Source: Candidatus Wildermuthbacteria bacterium RIFCSPHIGHO2_12_FULL_40_12 (lineage in GTDB: Bacteria; Patescibacteriota; Minisyncoccia; Minisyncoccales; 2-12-FULL-40-12). Taken from it: a stretch of DNA of 14,126 bases. The notes under the pieces are model-generated. The model was not told where the DNA came from. It saw nothing but the letters and a program-made list of their open reading frames with translations, and did not search any database. Below, one piece after another: positions 4,215 to 10,596 of this stretch. Position 1 is the stretch's first letter. Each line of letters opens with the position of its first letter. The stretch is from positions 1 through 14,126 of the forward strand of contig MHUC01000001.1 of NCBI GenBank assembly GCA_001823315.1, given 5' to 3'. Made by a program: the position numbers and the translations under genes.

Positions 4215-5717
4215 TCATAAAGGACAAGAAGCGCTATCCACTTGAAGCGCGCCGACATTATTAACTCTAACCCTATAACAATTTGCCCCATCAAAAGCTT
4301 TTAAAATTATACTGGAGCCAGAAGAAGATGCGGTTCCAAAACCAACATTTCCTCCGATGGGGTTAAGTAAAAGATTGTACCCGGTCGTACCCGGTCCATT
4401 GGTATCCCCGCCGCTCCTTACATCGATGGTTGCGCTATTGGTATTAACTCTGTTGTACATCAGCATCCAAACATCAGCGTTACGTAATGACATGCCATTG
4501 CCTGCTGGTCCCGTACTGTCGCTATGAATAGTAAATTTGCTATAATCGGCAACCTTTCTCTGACATGTTGGATTGCAAATCCTACTACCAATACCAAGAT
4601 TACCGCTTATATAAACACCGGCTGGATCTCCATAGAAACCGAACGTTTCGCCAGAAGGTATTTTTGTGCCTATAGCGAACACTGGACTTTGAAGCCAACC
4701 TATACCAAATATGTAATTGCCTGGCCAGTTGTCTATGGCGGTTTGTAACTCCCCAATGCCAACCACGGTATTTGGCCCAAGAGGAGATTGAACATAGAGA
4801 TTGGATTCTCCAACGATCGATCCGCCAGACACGACTAAACGCTTATCTGTCCCGTTACCAAAATAAAGGGTCTCGTCGTATGGCACCCTACCAATACCCA
4901 CATTGCCATTCCAAGCGACTATAAAATCTGTATTACCAGCCTGGATAAATCGAGTGCCAACGGCAAAACCCCTATCAATTCCCAATTTACCACCAGGAGA
5001 TGCAGTGCCAATACCAACCCTCCAATTATTATCGTTTGGATAAATATTAGATCCGCTTTGCGTCCAGTACCCTCCTCCGCCTGCACCGCCAACGCAATCT
5101 GTCCAACCACCCCCCTGATAACATCTAAATTTGCTGGTCCCTGAATTATAATAGATAGAACCGTTTGAACCCGATGGTTCAGACGCTATTGAAGAAAATT
5201 GCACGAGACCATTGTTATTTATGGTAAGTCTTGTATTGTGCGCCCCGTTAAGCGTTGTCCCAAGCATCAAAGAGGAGTTACCATTTGATAGCCGTGAACT
5301 CGTAATGGTACTGTACTGACCCATTGTGTCGCCAGTAGCCCGGTTTTCCATGAGAATCCGCAGATTAAGTCCTGTATCTCTGCTACCTAAATGTAAAGTT
5401 GCCTGTGGGTTAGATGTTCCAATACCGACGTTACCACTAGTGGTAGCAAACGTGCTTTGATATAAGGTTCTGAAAGTATCACTCCTTAATCCACCCTCAA
5501 TCACTAAAACGCCCGTTCCATCTGCCTTGACTCTTAAGGTCTTTGTGTCAACGAAGGTTTGAGGATTATTACTCACGTTGACGGGCGCTGCAACGTTGCC
5601 ATCCGGGGGCGATAACAATGGTTCGGTCCAGGCGTATATGAAAGAAACGGCCGATAACGCAATAACGACAACTACCGCGAGAAACGGAAACCAACGATAT
5701 TTAATCTGTGGGAACAT
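4215..5717 (-). CDS. Membrane-anchored fibre-like surface protein with GNVGIGT repeats
   Basis: The 500-residue protein starts with a short basic stretch and a single hydrophobic segment (about 11-29), followed by Pro/Gly-rich sequence. This suggests an N-terminal membrane anchor or uncleaved signal with the rest outside the cell. The body is rich in G, N, S and T and repeats a GNVGIGT theme at 95-101, 234-238 (VGIGT), 271-276, 372-377 and 456-462, several followed by (S/N)P and a hydrophobic strand. Such repeats occur in phage tail fibres and in surface proteins of Parcubacteria, where beta-rich trimeric shafts are assumed. Two Cys pairs (199/208 and 381/385) might form disulphides. A role in attachment to a host cell is inference only. 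There is a candidate promoter at 5747-5775 and a strong terminator, so it is probably a single-gene unit. No SD is present. Confidence 0.75.
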   Translation of the reverse strand: MFPQIKYRWFPFLAVVVVIALSAVSFIYAWTEPLLSPPDGNVAAPVNVSNNPQTFVDTKTLRVKADGTGVLVIEGGLRSDTFRTLYQSTFATTSGNVGIGTSNPQATLHLGSRDTGLNLRILMENRATGDTMGQYSTITSSRLSNGNSSLMLGTTLNGAHNTRLTINNNGLVQFSSIASEPSGSNGSIYYNSGTSKFRCYQGGGWTDCVGGAGGGGYWTQSGSNIYPNDNNWRVGIGTASPGGKLGIDRGFAVGTRFIQAGNTDFIVAWNGNVGIGRVPYDETLYFGNGTDKRLVVSGGSIVGESNLYVQSPLGPNTVVGIGELQTAIDNWPGNYIFGIGWLQSPVFAIGTKIPSGETFGFYGDPAGVYISGNLGIGSRICNPTCQRKVADYSKFTIHSDSTGPAGNGMSLRNADVWMLMYNRVNTNSATIDVRSGGDTNGPGTTGYNLLLNPIGGNVGFGTASSSGSSIILKAFDGANCYRVRVNNVGALQVDSASCPL

Positions 5718-5746
5718 AATTCTTAATATAAATAATTAATTATTTC

Positions 5747-5775
5747 ATTTTCCCTTAACTCAAAGCGCCTGTCAA
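5747..5775 (-). promoter_or_regulatory. Promoter of the fibre-like protein gene
   Basis: On the minus strand the -35 box is TTGACA (5770-5775), the spacer 17 nt, and the -10 box GAAAAT (5747-5752). Between it and the ATG lies the perfect palindrome AAATAATTAATTATTT (5730-5745), a possible operator. An alternative -10, TATATT, ends 7 nt before the ATG but has no matching -35. Confidence 0.5.
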
Positions 5776-5794
5776 CAGAGAAACACCGTCAGAG

Positions 5795-6103
5795 TTATAG
5801 CTTGTTTAATTCGTCCAGCTGTTTTTGGATTTCACCTTCAGAGAGCGGCTTTATTTCTCCTGGCTGTTCTTGATTTAAGTCGTCTAATTGCTCCCGAACT
5901 TCTTCCTCGTTTAATTGCGCCGGCGCCAAGGCATTAAGTTCGTCTAACTGTTTTTTAATAATCTCTTCTTGGGTTGGCTCTTTTTGCCGTTTTTCTCCTT
6001 GGTAAATTGCGGCGAAGTACCACGCCAAAACAAAAACCAGCGCCACAAGCAAAACAACTAACGCAATATACAACAATAATTTTCTGGCTCGTTCACGTTC
6101 CAT
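5795..6103 (-). CDS. Small single-pass membrane protein with QLDELN repeats
   Basis: The start at the ATG (6101-6103) gives 102 residues; a TTG 12 codons upstream would be inside the promoter. The N-terminus is basic (MERERARK), followed by a hydrophobic helix of about 25 residues and then a charged, E/Q-rich domain. The domain contains three copies of a 12-residue motif: EEIIKKQLDELN, EEEVREQLDDLN and EGEIQKQLDELN, spaced 20 and 23 residues. The positive-inside pattern would place the repeats outside the cytoplasm. The family is not recognised. It lies 77 nt upstream of the fibre-like gene on the same strand but each gene has its own promoter. The -10 box ends 7 nt before the ATG, implying a leaderless mRNA. 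Confidence 0.7.
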   Translation of the reverse strand: MERERARKLLLYIALVVLLVALVFVLAWYFAAIYQGEKRQKEPTQEEIIKKQLDELNALAPAQLNEEEVREQLDDLNQEQPGEIKPLSEGEIQKQLDELNKL

Positions 6104-6110
6104 ATGTTTA

Positions 6111-6139
6111 ATTATCAGTTTATTCCAAAACGAAGTCAA
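6111..6139 (-). promoter_or_regulatory. Promoter giving a leaderless mRNA
   Basis: On the minus strand the -35 box is TTGACT (6134-6139), the spacer 17 nt, and the -10 box GATAAT (6111-6116). Only seven bases separate the -10 from the ATG at 6103, so transcription should begin at or next to the start codon. This also decides the start of the small membrane protein. Confidence 0.65.
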
Positions 6140-6165
6140 GTATAAATTCAGCGCCTTTTAATGCG

Positions 6166-6819
6166 TCAACAACTGCATACCGGCCTGAAACTCTGCCGGT
6201 GAATAGCGCAGGATTTATATTTACGCAACGCCTTTAAGTGCTTTGCCGTCGCATACCCTTTATGCTTATCAAGGCCATATAAAGGATATTTTTTGTGATA
6301 TTGCCGCATAATTTTATCTCTCGTGACTTTCGCGAGGATAGAAGCCGCGGCACAGGAAAAAACTTTTTCGTCAGCTCGAACAATCAGTTTATGGTTCATG
6401 GTTTTTAGTTTACGGTTCGCTAATTGATTGCCGTCAACGATGAGATAACCTATTTTCAGTTTTCCATTTTTCATTTTTAAATTTTTAACGGCCCTTTCCA
6501 TTGCCAACTCGGCGGCGTTCTTAATGTTTATTTTATCAATAATCTTTTCTGAAACCCTGCCAATCCCCCACTTTATATGCGGATTTACTGCGATAAGTTT
6601 ATAGAATTCTTCTCGCTGTTTTGGTGTTAACTGCTTTGAATCTTTAATGTTTTTAAAGATAGTTTTTAATTTTTCGTTTTTCATTTTTAATTTAGCCATC
6701 GCGACCGCCGCCGCTACCACCGGTCCCGCCAAAGCGCCTCGGCCCGCTTCATCCAAACCAACAACAACTTTATACCCTTGTTTCCACAGTTTCTTTTCTT
6801 CTTTCAAGGTCGGTGTCAT
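6166..6819 (-). CDS. rnhB: Ribonuclease HII
   Basis: RNase HII cuts the RNA strand of RNA-DNA hybrids and removes single misincorporated ribonucleotides. The 217-residue protein carries the family signature VVVGLDEAGRGALAGPVVAA (18-37) with D23 and E24, then KDSKQLTP (59-66), IVDGN with D129, RADEKV with D150, AAASILAKVTRD (157-168) and LDKHKGYATAKH (183-194). All four acidic active-site positions are present. It is about 20 residues longer than E. coli RNase HII because of K/N/L-rich insertions near 42-53, 113-122 and 134-146, two of which are copies of one AT-rich DNA repeat. No SD or clear promoter is seen. The terminator at 6859-6882 separates it from the mini-protein upstream. Confidence 0.94.
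   Translation of the reverse strand: MTPTLKEEKKLWKQGYKVVVGLDEAGRGALAGPVVAAAVAMAKLKMKNEKLKTIFKNIKDSKQLTPKQREEFYKLIAVNPHIKWGIGRVSEKIIDKINIKNAAELAMERAVKNLKMKNGKLKIGYLIVDGNQLANRKLKTMNHKLIVRADEKVFSCAAASILAKVTRDKIMRQYHKKYPLYGLDKHKGYATAKHLKALRKYKSCAIHRQSFRPVCSC
6456..6488 (-). repeat. AT-rich repeat copy inside rnhB (copy 2)
   Basis: The minus strand reads AATTTAAAAATGAAAAATGG followed by AAAACTGAAAATA and encodes NLKMKNGKLKI in frame. It is nearly the same as the copy at about 6662-6694. Confidence 0.6.
6662..6694 (-). repeat. AT-rich repeat copy inside rnhB (copy 1)
   Basis: The minus strand reads AAATTAAAAATGAAAAACGA followed by AAAATTAAAAACT and encodes KLKMKNEKLKT in frame. A similar sequence lies in intergenic DNA on the plus strand near 3430-3462, which suggests a small dispersed element. 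Confidence 0.6.
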
Positions 6820-6858
6820 TCGTTTAATTTAGCATATTTGAAGGATATTTTTCCAAAG

Positions 6859-6882
6859 AAAAAACCTCACCGGTTGGTGAGG
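6859..6882 (-). terminator. Intrinsic terminator of the 63-aa mini-protein gene
   Basis: The stem CCTCACC/GGTGAGG (6865-6871 with 6876-6882) has a 4-nt loop and is followed on the minus strand by six U (6859-6864). The stop codon of the mini-protein gene (6867-6869) lies inside the stem. Confidence 0.85.
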
Positions 6883-7058
6883 AAAAGGTAAATGTTGCTC
6901 CGATCGATAAGCAACAACAACCATACTATCGCCGCCACCGTAACGACCTTCTGGATAAAACCAGCGATCTTCGCCCATTTGTCGCTGAATGAGCAATGGA
7001 CGGCGATCGTTACCATCGCTACGAACACGGCGACAACTCCGGCGATTTGGTTATCCAT
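6867..7058 (-). CDS. 63-aa double-pass membrane mini-protein
   Basis: The start is the ATG at 7056-7058, preceded by AAGGAGG 8 nt upstream. This is preferred over the in-frame codons further 5', which lie in the promoter. The protein begins MDNQIAGVVAVFVAMVTIAV. It has two hydrophobic helices (about 5-20 and 35-51) separated by a polar, charged loop with one Cys and one Trp, and a short basic end. It is a complete stand-alone transcription unit: consensus promoter, SD leader of about 22 nt, ORF, terminator. No family is recognised. The two-helix hairpin form would fit a small membrane regulator, a holin-like protein or a type I toxin-like peptide, but none is shown. It diverges from the non-coding RNA candidate at 7177-7320. 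Confidence 0.8.
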   Translation of the reverse strand: MDNQIAGVVAVFVAMVTIAVHCSFSDKWAKIAGFIQKVVTVAAIVWLLLLIDRSNIYLFLTNR

Positions 7059-7086
7059 CAGAATAACCTCCTTATGTGCTGTCTCT

Positions 7087-7115
7087 ATCATAACGTAGAA
7101 GCAAAATCTTGTCAA
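7087..7115 (-). promoter_or_regulatory. Consensus promoter of the 63-aa mini-protein (minus)
   Basis: On the minus strand the -35 box is TTGACA (7110-7115), the spacer exactly 17 nt, and the -10 box TATGAT (7087-7092). The start would be near 7080. It faces away from the promoter at 7142-7170. Confidence 0.85.
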
Positions 7116-7141
7116 GAGCTAAGGGTAATGTCCGCACACAT

Positions 7142-7170
7142 TTGGCATTTTCTACCGATTCTTATACAAT
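7142..7170 (+). promoter_or_regulatory. Promoter of the non-coding RNA upstream of dnaE
   Basis: The -35 box is TTGGCA (7142-7147), the spacer 17 nt, and the -10 box TACAAT (7165-7170), each 5 of 6 to consensus. The start is near 7177, directly at the first base of a 5' hairpin. Confidence 0.75.
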
Positions 7171-7176
7171 GAAAGA

Positions 7177-7320
7177 GAGAAGAAGGTTGACCTTCTTCTT
7201 CACAAGGAAAGGGAGCGGGATTTTTCCATTTGTTTGTAAAGTATCTCAATTGCCTACTATATTCTTCAACCCCGAAGCGCCTATATCCTCCTCGTCCCTC
7301 CCTTTCCTCTCTTTTTTTTT
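7177..7320 (+). ncRNA. Structured small RNA candidate 3 (about 144 nt) upstream of dnaE
   Basis: The predicted RNA begins in a 9-10 bp hairpin (7177/7178-7186 with 7191-7199/7200, TTGA loop). A long-range perfect 11-bp stem, AGGAAAGGGAG (7205-7215) with CTCCCTTTCCT (7298-7308), follows; it extends three more pairs past a bulge and closes a largely unpaired domain of about 75 nt. CTC and nine U (7312-7320) then form a strong termination signal. The inner domain ends CTATATCCTCCTCGTCC, containing the anti-SD CCUCCU. No credible ORF is present. The outer-stem-plus-large-bubble shape recalls 6S RNA, but the 5' hairpin and short length do not fit well. It could also serve as a dnaE leader attenuator. 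It lacks the SRP RNA core and tmRNA features. Confidence 0.62.
7205..7320 (+). terminator. Long-stem intrinsic terminator with U9
   Basis: The 3' arm CTCCCTTTCCT (7298-7308) of the long-range stem is followed three bases later by nine consecutive T. The distant 5' arm (7205-7215) makes termination depend on folding of the whole RNA. It lies 40 nt before the dnaE ATG. Confidence 0.6.
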
Positions 7321-7360
7321 AAGGATCGACTGCTACGGGACGAATACCCATTAGAACGTT

Positions 7361-10300
7361 ATGCAAAAATTCACTCACCTCCACACTCATTCGCACTATT
7401 CTTTGTTAGACGGCCTACCCAAAATAGACCAGCTCTTAGACAGGGTAAAAGAATTGGGAATGGATTCGATCGCGCTTACCGATCACGGCGTTCTTTATGG
7501 AGCGATTGAGTTTTACAAAAAAGCGAATGAAAAAAACATCAAACCGATTATCGGAGTGGAGATGTATCAGGCGTTTGAACAAATGTCTCAAGAAAGACCG
7601 AATATTGACGATAAGAGATATCATTTAATCGTGCTCGTTAAAAACGCGCAAGGGTATAAAAACTTGGTAAAACTGGTAACCCTTTCCTTTTTAGAGGGTT
7701 TTTATTATAAACCAAGAATTGACGAAGAAACGCTGGCAAAACACAGCGAAGGGCTGATCGGCCTTTCGGCTTGCATTCAAGGAAAAATACCCCAATTAAT
7801 TTTGGCGAGGAAAATGAAGCAGGCGGAAGAACAGGCAGAAAAATACCAAAAGATTTTCGGCAAAGGAAACTTTTATTTAGAACTTCAGCATCAGCCGAAC
7901 TCGCCCGATCAAAAAATTGTCAATAAAGGACTGGCTGAAATATCCAAAAAAACTTCCATTCCTTTGGTGGCAACCAACGACATCCATTATTTAAAACCGG
8001 AGGACGCCGAAGCCCAAGACATTCTCATGCTTATTAATACCGGGGCCAGCCCGAACGACCCGGAGAGATTAACGTTAAAAGGAGGCGATTTCTCAATGAA
8101 AAGTCCGGAGCAAATGATAGAAGCGTTTAAAGATTTTCCGGAGGCGATTGCCAACACTCAAAAAATCGCGGAAAAATGCAATTTTCAATTTGAATTAGGC
8201 AAAATCAGATTGCCCAAATTTCAAGTTCCTCAAGGCGCAAACGAAAACGAATACTTGTCTGATCTTTGCCAAAAAGGGATTCAAAAAAGATACCAGGGAC
8301 AGCTCACTCAAGAAATAACCGAAAGATTAAATCGAGAGCTGGCGGTAATCAAACAGACAGGATTCGCCTCTTATTTTTTAATCGTCCAGGATTTCGTCAA
8401 CTGGGCAAAAGAAAATCATATTGTGGTGGGTCCGGGACGGGGATCTGTCGGCGGCTCTTTGGTCGCCTACTTATTAAATATCACCAACGTCGATCCTTTA
8501 AAATACAATTTATTATTTGAAAGATTCCTAAACCCGGCAAGAATTTCCCTGCCCGATATTGATCTTGATTTCGCCGACCGCAGAAGAGATGAAGTTATTC
8601 GCTATGTCGCCGAAAAATATGGCCGAGACAAAGTGGCGCAAATAATCACCTTTGGAACAATGGCGGCCCGGGCCGTTATCAGAGACGTTGGCAGGGCGCT
8701 TAACTATCCTTACGACTATTGCGACAGAATTGCGAAAATGATCCCATTTGGTTCAACGTTAGACCAAACATTGTCCGGGGTAGAAGAATTTCGCCAAGCA
8801 TATTTAAGCGACGAGAAAGCCCAAAAATTGATTGATTTCGCTAAAAAATTAGAGGGCGTAGCTCGTCACGCCTCCACCCATGCTTGCGGCGTGGTGATAT
8901 CCGCCAATCCCTTAGACGAAATCGTTCCTCTTCAGCATCCCACCCAAGATGAAAATATTATCGTCACCCAATATGAAATGCACTCGGTGGAAGACCTGGG
9001 ACTTTTGAAAATGGACTTTTTGGGATTGAAAAACCTAACCATTATCGAAGACACGCTGGCAAAAATCTATAAAATCTACGACAAAAAAATTGATATTGAA
9101 AGTTTACCGTTGGACGACAGAAACGCCTATCAATTACTGCAAGAAGCCAACAGCACCGGGATATTTCAGATGGAATCTGACGGCTTTAAAAGATACCTCA
9201 AACAGTTAAAACCGACTCAATTTGAAGATTTGATAGCGATGGTGGCGCTATATCGCCCCGGCCCGATGGAGCTTATTCCAGAGTATATCGCCCGAAAACA
9301 CGGCAAGAAAAAAGTAGAATACTTGCATCCTCTGCTTGAACCGATACTGAAAAACACCTACGGCATAATGATTTACCAAGAACAGCTTATTCAAATGGTG
9401 CAAGCCATAGCCGGATTTTCTCTCGCCGAAGCCGATATTTTGAGGAAAGCCGTTGGAAAGAAAATAAGCAAGTTGTTGCAGGAACAAAAAAATAAGTTTT
9501 TCCAAGGGGCCAAGCAAAACGGCGTTCCGGAAAAAACAACCGAAAAACTATGGCAACTTATTGAACCGTTTGACCGTTACGGATTCAACAGGAGCCACGC
9601 CGCGGCTTACGCCATGATCGCTTACCAAACGGCTTATTTAAAATCGCATTTTCCTTCTGAATTTATGTCTTCCCTTCTAACGTCAGAAAGGGCAGACACC
9701 GAAAGAATTGGGTTTTTAATCGGGGAATGCAAAAAAATGGGCTTGGAGGTTTTGCCTCCGGATATCAATGAGAGCTGGCGGCATTTTTCAGTGGTTCCGC
9801 AAAAAAATCAGATCCGCTTTGGATTGTTAGCCATCAAAAATGTGGGAGAGAACATTGCCGAAGTGGTAGTGGACGCAAGAAAAGCCAATGGGAAATTCGG
9901 TTCGATTGATGATTTTATTTCCAGAATCAATTCTAAAGACCTAAATAAAAAATCGCTGGAGAATCTCATTAAAGCCGGCGTATTCGACAAATTAGAGGAA
10001 AGAAACAAGCTTCTGTTCAATTTAGAAAAGTTGCTCGAAATCAACAAGGAGAAAAACAGAAACAACAATGGCCAGCGAGGCCTCTTTGACGGCGTGAAAA
10101 CCGATTCAAAGATTAAACTTGAAGCAACGGCTCCAGCGACCAAAAACGAGAAAATTTTCTGGGAGAAAGAATTATTGGGGCTTTTTGTCAGCTCCAATCC
10201 TCTTGAAGGATTAAAAAATATCTTAGAGAAAAAGACGATCAGGATTTCAGAGCTGTTGTCTGGCAATAACGGCGGGACAGACAAAAAAATTGAGCAAGGT

Positions 10301-10585
10301 CCTGGCAATTTTTTCTGGCAGAAAAAAATCGTAAACAGAATCAGAATCGGCGGCATTATTTCCAAGGTAAAAAAAATTATGACCAAGACCGGTAAGCCGA
10401 TGCTTTTTATGAGTGTCGAGGATTTGTCTGATAAAATAGAAGTTGTCGTTTTCCCAAGCGTTATTGAGAATAATCCATCTGCCCTTCAAGAGAATAAAAT
10501 AGTGTTTGTCTCGGGCAGAATGGATGTCAGGAACGATTCGCCCAAACTAATCTGCGAAAGCGTCGAAGAAATTATTGAAACTTAA
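7361..10585 (+). CDS. dnaE: DNA polymerase III subunit alpha
   Basis: This is the catalytic subunit of the replicative polymerase (DnaE type, C family). Domains in the 1074 residues run as follows. An N-terminal PHP domain starts HLHTHSHYSLLDG (6-18) and includes TDHG (40-43), GVE (65-67) and ATNDIHY (204-210); its retained His and Asp residues suggest a metal-binding, possibly proofreading PHP. The palm has GPGRGSVGGS (358-367) and PDIDLDF (398-404), with catalytic D401 and D403 and a third Asp at D552 (KMDFLG). The fingers include FDRYGFNRSHAAAYA (737-751). QRGLF (905-909) is a good beta-clamp-binding motif. An OB fold lies near 995-1060. The protein ends right after the OB fold, without the tau-binding tail of E. 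coli DnaE. No SD precedes the ATG. thrS follows after 11 nt. Confidence 0.98.
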   Translation: MQKFTHLHTHSHYSLLDGLPKIDQLLDRVKELGMDSIALTDHGVLYGAIEFYKKANEKNIKPIIGVEMYQAFEQMSQERPNIDDKRYHLIVLVKNAQGYKNLVKLVTLSFLEGFYYKPRIDEETLAKHSEGLIGLSACIQGKIPQLILARKMKQAEEQAEKYQKIFGKGNFYLELQHQPNSPDQKIVNKGLAEISKKTSIPLVATNDIHYLKPEDAEAQDILMLINTGASPNDPERLTLKGGDFSMKSPEQMIEAFKDFPEAIANTQKIAEKCNFQFELGKIRLPKFQVPQGANENEYLSDLCQKGIQKRYQGQLTQEITERLNRELAVIKQTGFASYFLIVQDFVNWAKENHIVVGPGRGSVGGSLVAYLLNITNVDPLKYNLLFERFLNPARISLPDIDLDFADRRRDEVIRYVAEKYGRDKVAQIITFGTMAARAVIRDVGRALNYPYDYCDRIAKMIPFGSTLDQTLSGVEEFRQAYLSDEKAQKLIDFAKKLEGVARHASTHACGVVISANPLDEIVPLQHPTQDENIIVTQYEMHSVEDLGLLKMDFLGLKNLTIIEDTLAKIYKIYDKKIDIESLPLDDRNAYQLLQEANSTGIFQMESDGFKRYLKQLKPTQFEDLIAMVALYRPGPMELIPEYIARKHGKKKVEYLHPLLEPILKNTYGIMIYQEQLIQMVQAIAGFSLAEADILRKAVGKKISKLLQEQKNKFFQGAKQNGVPEKTTEKLWQLIEPFDRYGFNRSHAAAYAMIAYQTAYLKSHFPSEFMSSLLTSERADTERIGFLIGECKKMGLEVLPPDINESWRHFSVVPQKNQIRFGLLAIKNVGENIAEVVVDARKANGKFGSIDDFISRINSKDLNKKSLENLIKAGVFDKLEERNKLLFNLEKLLEINKEKNRNNNGQRGLFDGVKTDSKIKLEATAPATKNEKIFWEKELLGLFVSSNPLEGLKNILEKKTIRISELLSGNNGGTDKKIEQGPGNFFWQKKIVNRIRIGGIISKVKKIMTKTGKPMLFMSVEDLSDKIEVVVFPSVIENNPSALQENKIVFVSGRMDVRNDSPKLICESVEEIIET

Positions 10586-10596
10586 CAGTTGAAACG

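Noticed and set aside
7177..7320. 4.5S SRP RNA or tmRNA identity for the RNA upstream of dnaE.
   Set aside because: Lacks the SRP GGUCAGG...GGAAG core, and lacks a tRNA-like end and tag reading frame.
7109..7354. Plus ORF of 81 aa upstream of dnaE.
   Set aside because: Spans the promoter, hairpins and T9 tract of the RNA unit, with no SD; not protein-like.
9808..10386. Minus ORF of 192 aa inside dnaE.
   Set aside because: Antisense shadow of a conserved DnaE region; no independent start signal or family likeness.
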